A stretch of DNA of 64,000 bases, from the NCBI RefSeq assembly GCF_014636315.1, contig NZ_BMED01000001.1, forward strand, positions 434,316-498,315. Reading direction: 5' to 3'. Both the position numbers and the translations under genes were made by a program. The stretch comes from Parundibacterium terreum (GTDB lineage Bacteria > Pseudomonadota > Gammaproteobacteria > Burkholderiales > Burkholderiaceae_D). Under the pieces are notes generated by a model, which was given only the letters and a program-made list of their open reading frames with translations, did no database searches and was not told where the DNA came from. Of the stretch, positions 1-8,118 are shown piece after piece; positions within the stretch are counted from its first letter, which is position 1, and each line of letters starts with the position of its first letter.

Positions 1-29
1 CGCCATCATTTTTCAGCAAGTCGTCAAGC

Positions 30-320
30 TCAGGCAATTTCCAACGCCGCCGCAACGGCATCCACAATCTGCCATTCCTCGGGAAAACCATATCCGGACT
101 TTTTTGCCACTGCTCGCCCATTCACCGACACTTCAAATTTACCGCTCTTGCTGGATATCAAATCTGCATCCAGGCCAAGCTGCATTCTCAATGCGGCGGC
201 AGTATTGATGGCGCTTGCAGCAAAACCGCAGGGCCGGCAATAAGTGATGGTTACTGCGTGCGCATGCGCGACGCTCTCTGCGGTGATGGCGCTGCCGCCA
301 ATATTAATATTGGAAATCAT
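30..320 (-). CDS. SelW/Rdx-family thioredoxin-like protein (Cys form)
   Basis: A 96-residue protein resembling the SelT/SelW/SelH (Rdx) family. These are small thioredoxin-fold proteins thought to act in thiol redox chemistry, without a firmly known substrate. The N-terminal strand is followed by a YCRPCGF segment (about residues 27-33), the family's CxxC redox motif; the selenocysteine position is Cys here. A later KSGYGFPEEWQIVDAV stretch fits the family's C-terminal part. Its start codon overlaps the stop of the upstream TetR gene (ATGA), so the two are almost certainly co-transcribed. The family call is good; the partner and role are unknown. Confidence 0.75.
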   Translation of the reverse strand: MISNINIGGSAITAESVAHAHAVTITYCRPCGFAASAINTAAALRMQLGLDADLISSKSGKFEVSVNGRAVAKKSGYGFPEEWQIVDAVAAALEIA

Positions 321-910
321 GCCTGCTTTCCTTTCAGAAAAGTCGCAAAGGCCATACTCTTGAATTGTTCCAATGGACGCGGGCTGCGATCCACTTTCAT
401 GCGCAGCATCGCCCCTTGCCAGCCGGAGATCAGGAAATCCGCCAGGTCCTCCGGCGGAAAATCCGAATCTATCTCGCCTAGTTGTTGCGCTTCACGCAGA
501 CAGTCCGCAAATGGCCGGCGCCATTCGACAAAGATAGCGGACAAATGCTGGCGCAATTCTTCGCTGTGCGCCGAGGTTTCCAGGCCCAGATTGCCAACCA
601 GGCAACCGCGCGACCACCCAGAGTCCTTCTGCTTGCAACTGATCATCTCCAGATAGCTTTTGATCCGAGCCAGAGGGCTTAGAGCCTTATTGCCCAAAGT
701 CGGCGCCATCAATTCACGCATATGCGTGGTATAGCGCTCCAGCACTTCCACTGCGAAGGCTTCTTTAGAGCGGAAGTGATTGGAAAATGATCCCAGAGGG
801 GTGGAGGCGGCTGCCACGATGTCGCGCAAGCCCGATGCGGCATACCCTTGTTTGAACATGACGGACAAGCCTGCATCCAGCAAAGCCTCGCGTGATGATG
901 GTTTCGGCAT
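317..910 (-). CDS. TetR/AcrR-family transcriptional regulator
   Basis: A 197-residue one-component repressor. Residues 8-55 form the TetR helix-turn-helix (pattern ALLDAGLSVMFKQGY followed by SFSNHFRSKEAF), and the rest is an all-helical ligand domain. A CLVGNLGLE segment near residue 105 is typical of the TetR_C subgroup that controls redox or electrophile-response genes. It overlaps the downstream SelW-like gene by four bases. A TACGTACGTA palindrome lies about 45 bases upstream of its start and is a plausible self-operator. The inducer is unknown. Confidence 0.85.
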   Translation of the reverse strand: MPKPSSREALLDAGLSVMFKQGYAASGLRDIVAAASTPLGSFSNHFRSKEAFAVEVLERYTTHMRELMAPTLGNKALSPLARIKSYLEMISCKQKDSGWSRGCLVGNLGLETSAHSEELRQHLSAIFVEWRRPFADCLREAQQLGEIDSDFPPEDLADFLISGWQGAMLRMKVDRSPRPLEQFKSMAFATFLKGKQA

Positions 911-955
911 AGTAATCCCTGTTCCGGCAAATACGGTTGTGTGCCGAAGAAATAA

Positions 956-967
956 TACGTACGTACG
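956..967. promoter_or_regulatory. Palindromic candidate TetR operator
   Basis: The bases read TACGTACGTACG, containing two overlapping 10-base perfect palindromes (956-965 and 958-967). It sits just upstream of the TetR-SelW gene pair, where a self-regulating TetR protein would bind. Function is inferred from position and symmetry only. Confidence 0.45.
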
Positions 968-1346
968 CCATATAAGTCAAGGTAAAAAAAATCTTTCCAT
1001 GGACTCATGGAATGCGCCCCTTGAGGCTAACCAAAATATGAAGCGGAAATTATGCAGTTACTGCCAAATGCTTCAGTCATGCTTTTCCGTCATTGCGGCC
1101 CTATATTTTCACCAGCGGCCGATTTTCAGCAGGCTTGTAGCCCGAACCTTCCGGTCCCAACCGAGCCCTCTGCTGTCATCAATTTGTAAAAAACCACCTA
1201 GTTATCACCCGGTCTAGCCAGAAATTCCCCGCTAGGCCCGTGTTTACAGGAAAAATTACTAAAAATTTACATAGGAATTTGCCTACAGGCATTACATATT
1301 GCCAAGCATGTGCTAATCTATCCGTTCTTACAACTATGGAGTTTTT
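968..1346. other. Intergenic region before HU gene
   Basis: About 380 bases between the divergent TetR and HU genes. The part nearest the HU gene (1255-1330) is AT-rich, as expected for a strong promoter, but I could not place -35 and -10 boxes with confidence. No ORF here looks real. Confidence 0.4.
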
Positions 1347-1631
1347 ATGAAAAAAGGTGAACTGATTGCAGAATTCGCAGCGCGTACAGAATTGTCCGCC
1401 AATGCTGCCAACAATGCAGTGAACACGCTGATCGACATCATTACAGAACGCCTGAAAAAAGGTGACACTGTAGGTATTACCGGTTTCGGTACTTTCTCTG
1501 TAGCCAAACGTGCTGCACGTAAGGGCCGCAATCCATCGACAGGCGAAGCGATCAAAATCGCAGCATCCAAATCACCAAAATTCTCAGCCGGCGCAACATT
1601 GAAAGCCGCTGTGAATCCTAAGAAGAAGTAA
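1347..1631 (+). CDS. hup: HU-family DNA-binding protein
   Basis: A 94-residue histone-like nucleoid protein that bends and compacts DNA as a dimer. The sequence shows the whole HU fold: N-terminal helices starting MKKGELIAEFAA, then the signature GFGTFSVAKRAARKGRNPSTGE (residues about 47-68), including the DNA-intercalating RNPSTGE arm. The C-terminus ends in a short lysine-rich tail (NPKKK), a little longer than the usual 90 residues. It is a single gene with its own strong terminator just downstream. Which HU paralogue it is (A, B or other) cannot be decided here. Confidence 0.95.
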   Translation: MKKGELIAEFAARTELSANAANNAVNTLIDIITERLKKGDTVGITGFGTFSVAKRAARKGRNPSTGEAIKIAASKSPKFSAGATLKAAVNPKKK

Positions 1632-1664
1632 GCAAGAAGCATTCGCCAGCGTTCTGGGAATGAC

Positions 1665-1686
1665 AAGGGGCCGCTGGCCCCTTTTT
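1665..1686 (+). terminator. Rho-independent terminator of HU gene
   Basis: Perfect 8-bp stem AAGGGGCC/GGCCCCTT with a three-base loop (GCT), followed by a T run, 33 bases after the HU stop codon. Confidence 0.9.
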
Positions 1687-1865
1687 CACGTCCCTCGCAA
1701 TTGCACGCCTCATCACAAAAAGCGCTGCCCAACGGGCTTCACAGTGAGCGGCTATAATGGCGCCTTCTTGCGCCGGGGCCGGGCAGATTGCCTTCGCCGA
1801 AACCGCTTTTGATAGTTAGCCGCTCAGCGGCCATTCAAAAATACGGCAATTCTGTCTTCTATCTT

Positions 1866-2627
1866 ATGAATTTAAAAAGATCGTCTTCGCTGCTGGCAGG
1901 TCAAATGCTGAGTTTGATGCTGGGCTGCTGCATGCTGCCAAGCCATGCTGAAGAACTTCTGCGCTTTGGCATCAACGAAGCCAATCCCGAGCCTTATATC
2001 TTCCGCGATAAAAGCGGCGCCATCGTATCCGGCATAGGCATAGAGTTGCCAGACCTGATTGCCCGGGAAAGCGGCCTTGTTCCCAGCCGCATCGCCATTT
2101 CGCGCAAACGCATAGAATCGGCACTGCAAGATGGAACCGTAGACGTGATCTGCCTGGTCAACAAGAAATGGATCAAGAACGTCGCGGATTTTTACTGGAG
2201 CGGCCCGATGTTCTCGACAACAGAATTGCTTGTCAGGCGCTGGGACGCGGACGACATCAAAGATATCAAGGAGCTCAATGGACAGGTGCTGGGCACCGTC
2301 ACCGGCTATTCTTATCCATCATTGGACAAGGCCCTGCAATCACATTCAGTGATCCGTGAAGATGCGCCGACGGAATTGAACATGCTGAAAAAGATGATCG
2401 CCGACCGCAGCAAATACGGTGTTATCGACTCCATCAACTATCACTATTTCTTGCGAAATCTGGCCAACAAAAGCATGTTTGCCGACCAGCCGCTTGCCTT
2501 GGAAACCAATATGGTGGAATGTGGCATCTCCAAGAAATCCAGAATCCCCTACCCGCGTCTGGCCACAGCCTTCCAGAACATCAGCAAAAAGAAATTGGCG
2601 GAAGATATCATCGCCAAATACCGCTAG
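1866..2627 (+). CDS. Periplasmic amino-acid-binding-type (SBP_bac_3) protein
   Basis: A 253-residue exported protein resembling the family 3 solute-binding fold. I start it at ATG 1866, because the following residues (MNLKRSSSLLAGQMLSLMLG, ending at SHA-EE) make a normal signal peptide; an upstream in-frame ATG at 1788 would bury this. The mature part opens with LRFGINEANPEPYIFRDKSG, a typical first strand of these proteins, and contains an IELPDLIARESGL segment. No ABC permease or ATPase gene is adjacent, so it may be an orphan sensor-like binding protein rather than part of a transporter. The ligand is unknown. Confidence 0.75.
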   Translation: MNLKRSSSLLAGQMLSLMLGCCMLPSHAEELLRFGINEANPEPYIFRDKSGAIVSGIGIELPDLIARESGLVPSRIAISRKRIESALQDGTVDVICLVNKKWIKNVADFYWSGPMFSTTELLVRRWDADDIKDIKELNGQVLGTVTGYSYPSLDKALQSHSVIREDAPTELNMLKKMIADRSKYGVIDSINYHYFLRNLANKSMFADQPLALETNMVECGISKKSRIPYPRLATAFQNISKKKLAEDIIAKYR

Positions 2628-2669
2628 GTTTGTCTGAGGCTTTTTCCTCTTTGAGCATTCCGCACGGAC

Positions 2670-3341
2670 TCAGCTCTCTATCATCAACCCGCCTTCATTA
2701 AGCACCTTCAGCAGTTCGCGCGCCCGCTGCGCATGCTCTGCCATCACTTGCACCCGCACGCCACCAACGGCGATTGCGATCAGCGAATATGCCTGCACCA
2801 GGTTGCCGTCCACAACAATTGCCGGTATTCCGTCGGCATTCAGCCTGGCACTCAGGATTTCTGCGTCCAGCATGGAACCGAAGACGGCAATCGTTTCCAA
2901 TGACATCTGCTCCTGAGCGTGCGTGTTTTCTGCAGCAGGATCGGCGTCTGTCGTCCGCAGGTGTATGGATTTGATGACAAGGGTATTGCAAAGATTGTCG
3001 CCAATGCGGCGCCGGTCACGGCAAAATATAAAGCCCCAGTCCAGCACCGGCAAGAATAGTAAAGGTAAATTCCTGCCAGCCGCCTGCAATCTGGAGCAGG
3101 CTTGCAAGTTACGGTCGGATGCCACCGCGATCCTGAATACGCGCTTACCGGGACTGCTGCCGGGGCTGACCATATCTATGCCTATAACCATCGCCATCCA
3201 GGCAAGGCAAGCCGTAGCAGCAGAAATCAATTCCCATAAGGCAAACAACCAGCAAGCAAACGAAACAAGTGCCACATCCATCAGCCTGGCTGCCAGCCGC
3301 AGGCTTCTCGGCGCCAGTTTTTCCAATTCTGCGTCGGTCAT
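2670..3341 (-). CDS. RDD membrane domain fused to DUF2007 signal-transduction domain
   Basis: A 223-residue protein. I choose ATG 3341 (MTDAELEKLAPRSLRL) because a GGGA ribosome site lies nine bases upstream. Residues about 10-150 form an RDD-like membrane domain: LRLAARLMDVALVSF, then a second hydrophobic segment, then GSSPGKRVFRIAV, the usual loop of the family. The C-terminal 70 residues (LETIAVFGSMLDAEILSARLNADGIPA) match the DUF2007 'putative signal transducing protein' pattern, a small ferredoxin-like domain usually found alone. The combination suggests a membrane protein with a cytoplasmic sensing or regulatory tail. Function unknown. Confidence 0.65.
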   Translation of the reverse strand: MTDAELEKLAPRSLRLAARLMDVALVSFACWLFALWELISAATACLAWMAMVIGIDMVSPGSSPGKRVFRIAVASDRNLQACSRLQAAGRNLPLLFLPVLDWGFIFCRDRRRIGDNLCNTLVIKSIHLRTTDADPAAENTHAQEQMSLETIAVFGSMLDAEILSARLNADGIPAIVVDGNLVQAYSLIAIAVGGVRVQVMAEHAQRARELLKVLNEGGLMIES

Positions 3342-3578
3342 AGACTTAAATCCCAATCTGCGTTGAGGGTCTACATGTTTTACCAGAAGTAGCACAGATA
3401 GCAAGCGTTTCGCCATGCCAGCGATGCAATTTCGCCGCATTCGCCCGCCTTGTTCCGCATTCCGTAAAAAATCAATTTATTTAACTAAAGGCGTAAGGTT
3501 TCCCCACCCGCTTCGACTAATAGTGAAAACATCCTCAATATCAGCGCATATCCGCAGGTTTAGCAAAGGGACTCCATC

Positions 3579-4019
3579 ATGGTACAAGCGATTACGACGA
3601 GCGCCGGCACAGGGGCAGCCGCCGCCAGCAGTGGCGCCGCAAGCGCGGCACTGGAAGCACAGCTGGAGCGCTATCAAAAAGAATTGTCGGACTGCGTCAA
3701 CTGTGCATCGGCGAAAACCCCGGAAGGCAAGGCGCAGATAGACGACATCTCCAGCAAAATCAGCAGCCTGAAAACGCGCATAGAAAAGGTCGGCGATGCG
3801 AGGCCCGGAGAGTCAACAGACGGCAGCGCAAGCAGCACCGGCAAATTACAGACCCAGAACAAAGCTGGCAGTACCGACAGTAGCTCCACGAATAACACCG
3901 TCAACAGCGCTGCCCACCAAGCCGCTGCCGCCAACCTGAACCAGAACACCGCCAATGGCAGCGCCCGGCCCGGATCGGCCAGTTTAACAGTAGGTGGCTT
4001 TCTGGACTTATACAGCTAA
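3579..4019 (+). CDS. FlxA-like small coiled-coil protein
   Basis: A 146-residue hydrophilic protein rich in Ala, Ser, Thr and Asn. After a low-complexity N-terminus come a heptad-like helix (residues about 25-40), a CVNC pair at about 39-42, and a second helix (about 50-65). This matches the FlxA-like family, whose founding member is in the flagellar regulon of E. coli, though no flagellar gene is nearby. The C-terminal half is disordered-looking and ends in SLTVGGFLDLYS. An AAAGGGA ribosome site precedes the ATG. No signal peptide is seen. Confidence 0.6.
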   Translation: MVQAITTSAGTGAAAASSGAASAALEAQLERYQKELSDCVNCASAKTPEGKAQIDDISSKISSLKTRIEKVGDARPGESTDGSASSTGKLQTQNKAGSTDSSSTNNTVNSAAHQAAAANLNQNTANGSARPGSASLTVGGFLDLYS

Positions 4020-4056
4020 CGGCGTGGCCCAGCATCCAGCCTCCAGCCGGCGCGCT

Positions 4057-4446
4057 CTAGCCCGTGACGGTTTCCGTATCAATACGCATCTGCCCCATCA
4101 ATGTCCTGTGCACAGGACATCTACCGGCGATTTCCGTCAGCCGGGCCTGCTCCGCTTCAGTTAAATTACCTACATATCTGATTCTGCGTTTGAATACATA
4201 GACATCTTCCTGCTGGCTATGCTCTATGCGCACATCGATATCCTGCAAATCCATTTGCTTGCGCTGCGCGTACATGGTCACGGTCAATGCCGTGCATGCG
4301 CCGAGAGCGGCGGCCAGCAAATCATGCGGCTCGGCGCCGGTATCTTCACCACCCAGGGCAGCCGATACATCGGTAAGCAGCTTGTGCTCGCCAATTTCGA
4401 TAACATGCTGCAGTTTGCCCTGCCCCTTGCTGACTTTTATTTCCAC
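4057..4446 (-). CDS. OsmC/Ohr-family peroxiredoxin-like protein
   Basis: A 129-residue OsmC-family protein, likely a thiol hydroperoxidase. I choose the GTG at 4446, because a strong AGAGAGG ribosome site lies six bases upstream; longer in-frame starts up to 4521 lack one. The fold signature is present: GAEPHDLLAAALGACTALT with the first catalytic Cys at about residue 58, and the second Cys in GRCPVHRTL near residue 110. It is a single gene between two genes on the other strand. Confidence 0.88.
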   Translation of the reverse strand: MEIKVSKGQGKLQHVIEIGEHKLLTDVSAALGGEDTGAEPHDLLAAALGACTALTVTMYAQRKQMDLQDIDVRIEHSQQEDVYVFKRRIRYVGNLTEAEQARLTEIAGRCPVHRTLMGQMRIDTETVTG

Positions 4447-4616
4447 GTTTAACCTCTCTCTAGATATATGTATGGACCCAGCCATGTCAAATTTTGTGAG
4501 CCCTATCAAGCCTGCGCTCAAAAAATCATTTCATGTACAGTCTACCAACATTACCATAATGCACTACAATAGATTCCTACTGTATTTGTTTAATATCGCT
4601 GGGTTGGAAATTCATC

Positions 4617-4967
4617 ATGGCCGTTAGTCATCTCATCAAAGAACCGGGCTTCTTTACGAAGTTCAAGGTCACACCTGAGGACGCCATTGCCATTTACGCC
4701 GATGATGATGCCATGGGTGACTTTATCATCAATGGAGATATCATGATCTTCGACACGTCCAGGACAGTGCCGCGCAGCGGCAGAATATTCGCTATCGAGT
4801 ATCTCGGCAAGCTACAGGTAAGGCAATTATCGATAGAAGCGGATGGAAGCTGGCTGCTGGAAGGTAAAAACGTCAATAAGGAAGCCTACCCGGATCAACG
4901 GTTTCCCCCGGAACAGCTAGGCTTGCTGAGAATCTGCGGCGAATTCATATACAGGCAAGGCGGCTAG
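4617..4967 (+). CDS. Stand-alone S24/LexA-like domain, catalytically degenerate
   Basis: A 116-residue protein that aligns by eye with the C-terminal S24 self-cleavage domain of LexA/UmuD (IYADDDAMGDFIINGDIMIFD, then a PRSGRIFAIEYLGKLQVRQL segment). There is no helix-turn-helix domain. The serine expected in the GDSM-like motif is Ala at about residue 32 (DDAM), and the lysine expected in the VKRL-like motif is Arg (VRQL, about residue 69). Self-cleavage should therefore not occur. It might be a dimerization or binding module. The next gene follows 45 bases later on the same strand. Confidence 0.65.
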   Translation: MAVSHLIKEPGFFTKFKVTPEDAIAIYADDDAMGDFIINGDIMIFDTSRTVPRSGRIFAIEYLGKLQVRQLSIEADGSWLLEGKNVNKEAYPDQRFPPEQLGLLRICGEFIYRQGG

Positions 4968-5012
4968 GCTGGCAATGCCATCAGGCTCCCTACATTTCAC
5001 TGCGGACGTATC

Positions 5013-5402
5013 GTGAATAAACAGCTTTCACTTTTTGACATACTCACCGCTCAGGCACACTGCCTGCTGCAAGCTGAGACACAGGCAAATGCCTGCGCAC
5101 TGGACAAGCTGGTCGATGATGCTTTTATCGAATTCGCTCATTGCGGCCGTACCTCCCGCAAGGCGGAATTGTTGCGCCGCTCCCCGGCTTGCCCAGTACT
5201 GGAATTAGTCCCTGAAAATTTCAAGCTGAATGAGCTGATACCCGGCCTGGCCCAGCTTAGCTTTCAACTGAAATCCGTCAATCCGGTATCCGGCGAAGTC
5301 GGCCATATACTGCGATGCTCAATCTGGAAACGGACGGGGCAAAACTGGAAACTGGTTTTTCAACAGGTCATGCCTGCCAGATATCAGCAGAATGACGATT
5401 GA
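5013..5402 (+). CDS. DUF4440/NTF2-like protein
   Basis: A 129-residue cytoplasmic protein starting at GTG 5013. The pattern (N-terminal helix, a central EFAHCGRTSRKAELLRR element, C-terminal strands ending in WKRTGQNWKLVFQQVMPA) fits the DUF4440 branch of the NTF2-like cone fold, members of which bind small ligands or act as enzymes. It lies 45 bases after the S24-like gene and is followed by a bidirectional terminator, so the two may form one transcript. Substrate unknown. Confidence 0.65.
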   Translation: MNKQLSLFDILTAQAHCLLQAETQANACALDKLVDDAFIEFAHCGRTSRKAELLRRSPACPVLELVPENFKLNELIPGLAQLSFQLKSVNPVSGEVGHILRCSIWKRTGQNWKLVFQQVMPARYQQNDD

Positions 5403-5437
5403 ATAAAGCCAAAATAAAGGCCCCGATTTAGATAGCA

Positions 5438-5461
5438 AAACGCCCGCAACCGCGGGCGTTT
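5438..5461. terminator. Bidirectional terminator between convergent genes
   Basis: Perfect 10-bp stem AAACGCCCGC/GCGGGCGTTT with an AACC loop, bounded by A-rich and T-rich sides. It lies between a plus-strand and a minus-strand gene and can serve both. Confidence 0.85.
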
Positions 5462-5482
5462 GATTTAAAGGCTGAAACACCT

Positions 5483-5893
5483 TTATAAAGTCAGGCCGTA
5501 TCCAGGAATAGAGTTGGCGGTGAGGTCAGGCAAAGTGTCATTCTCCGAATGATACACATCCCTGGTCAGCAACAGTTCCAGACATGCATCGCTCAACCAT
5601 GGAAACTCGGCGAGGGTTGCCACCTGCCAGATCGGTATTTGAGCTGATCTGTCTTGCGCAGGAACAGAGTTCACCAGATCATGCCCGAATTTCACCGCAG
5701 ACTTGCAGATGCGGCTATACACATCGAGCTCTTCACGGATCAGATCTGGGTATCTGCGTGCCAATACCTTTTGTATTGCAGCAGCGCTATCGTCACCTGA
5801 TTGCAAAGCTGAATCAAGTCCGCAGTTCAGTATCTCCCGCTCTTCTGATAGCAGGGTCCCCACGTTCGATTTTTGAGATTGGAAGCCAAACAT
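5483..5893 (-). CDS. Hypothetical protein
   Basis: A 136-residue soluble protein that I do not recognise. It is largely helical and acidic in its first two thirds (EEREILNCGLDSALQSG, IREELDVYSRICKSAVKFG), then has a WQVATLAEFPWLSDACLELL segment and a short polar tail. No signal peptide or membrane segment is seen. A clear GAAGGGAG ribosome site precedes the ATG, which supports it being real. It is flanked upstream by a long AT-rich non-coding block, so it may have been acquired laterally. Confidence 0.6.
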   Translation of the reverse strand: MFGFQSQKSNVGTLLSEEREILNCGLDSALQSGDDSAAAIQKVLARRYPDLIREELDVYSRICKSAVKFGHDLVNSVPAQDRSAQIPIWQVATLAEFPWLSDACLELLLTRDVYHSENDTLPDLTANSIPGYGLTL

Positions 5894-6490
5894 ATTGATT
5901 CTCCCTTCACCTTCCAGAGTTTCTAATAAATTTCAAGCTGCCGGTATCCGGGGCATACAAGGACTGAGTCAAGAGAAAGCTCATAGTTAAAATCATTCGC
6001 AAGTTTTTATCTGCATCCGCAATCATCGCTATCATTGATTTTCTTAATTCAATCATAGGACAAGATTGCACTTTTTTCATTTATATTTATTTTTATTGCA
6101 AGCTTCCAACAGTATTATTCGCAAATATCTATATTACTCATATAAACCATTATTAATGTTACCGATAAGAAGCATAATTACAAGCTAATTCTTTCATTTT
6201 AAACACAAATTCCTAAGCATTTACGAAAAATAGTCGCATTCTCTTCTCGATAAGGCCTGCCAAGCGATCAATTGCTTGCTTAAAGGTAACGGCAGTATCT
6301 TCAATTTATTTAATTATGTATACGATTTTTCTGGCCCCAGCCTTATTCTAGCCCTATCCCGCCGATGACGCCGGCAGTATGCCGACCGTTGATAGCGGCC
6401 AAAGCGCACATCCGCATAGGCACACAGAAAAGCAGCCTGACATCAAGCTCATAAGCATATGCAGCGGAGCAGCGCAAAGCACAAGATCTA
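5894..6490. other. AT-rich intergenic block
   Basis: Roughly 5940-6330 is visibly much richer in A and T than the rest of the window, with many homopolymeric A/T tracts. No plausible gene, repeat or terminal inverted repeat was found. It may hold the promoter of the hypothetical gene at 5483-5893 and could be a nucleoid-protein binding region. Confidence 0.5.
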
Positions 6491-6496
6491 AAGGCG

Positions 6497-6563
6497 AAAA
6501 AAAACCCGCTGACCTTGCGGTAGCGGGCTAATTCCAATCCCTTAGGAGGCTTGGAGGAGACAA
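6497..6563 (-). ncRNA. Candidate small RNA with anti-Shine-Dalgarno motifs
   Basis: On the minus strand, a TTGCGT/TATAAG promoter-like pair (6596-6591 and 6575-6570, 15-base spacer) would start an RNA near 6563. The RNA carries two C/U-rich stretches, CTCCTCC (about 6559-6553) and CCTCCT (about 6549-6544), complementary to ribosome binding sites. It ends in a hairpin (CCCGCT/AGCGGG plus an inner ACC/GGT, 6505-6527) followed by eight U. This is the layout of trans-acting sRNAs. There is no ORF on that strand to explain the terminator. Existence is inferred, not proven. Confidence 0.5.
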
Positions 6564-6891
6564 CTGCATCTTATATGGATTTTTTGTGCGACGCAACATG
6601 GTAGAAATACGGTATTCAATACAAGATCGCGGGATAGACCCGCAGCACATGGTGCCTGTGCAGGCCTGGAATTGCTGGAAGGCTTGCTGATTCGACCCGG
6701 CGTCGCCTCGTCTGTAAAAACCTCAAACTTGTTGAACTATTTGCACTGCAACATATCCAAGCCCGAGCTGGTACCGCATTTCGCTTATTCGCCATGGTGC
6801 TGAAAGACGCAAGGCTGTCGCGGTTTATCGCTGTTTATCTCAGTTTATAATAAGCGCCGCTACAAACCCTGTTTGAAAAAATCCGCTTTTG
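6564..6891. other. Intergenic region before outer-membrane protein gene
   Basis: No convincing ORF. It contains the promoter-like elements of the candidate small RNA at its left end. Plus-strand promoter boxes for the downstream gene could not be assigned. Confidence 0.35.
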
Positions 6892-8031
6892 ATGACTCTC
6901 CGCTTCAATCTGAAAAAAATCGCTGCATACCCTTTTCGCCTGCTGAATATCCTTTCAGTAGCAGCGGCATGCACCGGTGCGTTTTCAGCCTTGGCGGCAA
7001 CTGCTGTGGCAGAGGATGCAGCAGCCCCCATCCCCAACCCGCCTGACATCAGCAAGTCTTTGCCCGAATTGCCTGGCGAGGATGTCTCTGCCCCTGGCCA
7101 TACAGACCTGAAGGGAAAAAGCCTGTCACTGAACTACGACAGCATGCAGCAAAAATGGCGCGCCAGTATCGACGAATACAAGAGCAGCAATCCCATGTTC
7201 ATGTTCGACTATGGCTTACGCCTGACCGACCAGCTCGCGGCCGGCGGCCGCGTGACGCACCAGCGCGAGTATTCCGAAGTCCTGGTCAACGGCGTATATG
7301 CGCCTCGCCCCAGCCTGCGTTTCACCGTCTCCGGCGGTCAGCTAAGGCCCAATAGCGACTATGTGTCCGAGTCGGCCAATAACGGGTATAACGCGCTATT
7401 GCAGAACAGCTATCTGCTGGACGTTAAGAAATACTGGTCCAAGGATAGCCTGGTATCCGACGTCGGCATCAGTACTTACGTTGTCGAGGCAAACGGCAAA
7501 TCCACCGGCAAGACCGCGAGCGCTGTCAGCAGCGGCATGGATATGGGCGATACCGAAAGCATGTACCTGGACACGCCTGCGCTGGGCAAAAAAGCCAGCC
7601 TGGTCTTCAACCTCGGCTTGCACCCCACCGCCGATAGCCGCGTGGAATGGCGGAGAGAGCGTGGCCGCCTCAACTATTATGTGGGCGACGAAATCAGGGA
7701 CAGGGAATACCTGATGTCCAGCCGTTTCAAGTATTCGCATAACATCGATAACTGCACGCAATTACAGGGCCGCTATCGCAGCAGCGACAACTATGACCGT
7801 ATGAACCTGGGCATAGAAAGAAACAACTGGAACTTCAGCATCAGCCGTACCCGCGATGATGGCGTGGCAGATACCGGCTTCCAGATCGGCTACAAGATTC
7901 CACTGTCCGGCTCCTTGTCCAGTGTCAGCAACTGCAAGCAAAAACCGGAATCTGCGCCTAGCTTCAGCCCCATCCTGGATACCTCCACCAGCCGCCCCGA
8001 CCTGTTTCCGCGCGACGCTCTCGTCAAATAA
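6892..8031 (+). CDS. Predicted outer-membrane beta-barrel protein
   Basis: A 379-residue exported protein. The N-terminus is a long signal peptide (positive residues, then LLNILSVAAACTGAFSALAATAVAEDA). The mature part alternates polar and hydrophobic residues in many short strands (for example LRFTVSGGQLRP, SLVFNLGLHP, WNFSISRTR, TGFQIGYKIPL), as expected for a porin-like barrel. The usual C-terminal aromatic residue is missing; instead there is a 40-residue polar tail after the last strand. I do not recognise the family. ATG 6892 is used; the codon before it is TTG. Confidence 0.55.
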   Translation: MTLRFNLKKIAAYPFRLLNILSVAAACTGAFSALAATAVAEDAAAPIPNPPDISKSLPELPGEDVSAPGHTDLKGKSLSLNYDSMQQKWRASIDEYKSSNPMFMFDYGLRLTDQLAAGGRVTHQREYSEVLVNGVYAPRPSLRFTVSGGQLRPNSDYVSESANNGYNALLQNSYLLDVKKYWSKDSLVSDVGISTYVVEANGKSTGKTASAVSSGMDMGDTESMYLDTPALGKKASLVFNLGLHPTADSRVEWRRERGRLNYYVGDEIRDREYLMSSRFKYSHNIDNCTQLQGRYRSSDNYDRMNLGIERNNWNFSISRTRDDGVADTGFQIGYKIPLSGSLSSVSNCKQKPESAPSFSPILDTSTSRPDLFPRDALVK

Positions 8032-8118
8032 AAAGCACCGGGCTCTGTTGGCCAACGAACAGAGCCTGAACAGCATCTCCCCTACCCTTCAAATTCAATA
8101 GAGACGAAGGGGCATAAC

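Noticed and set aside
6343-6537. 64-residue minus-strand ORF at the candidate small RNA
   Set aside because: It contains the terminator sequence itself and has no coding character.
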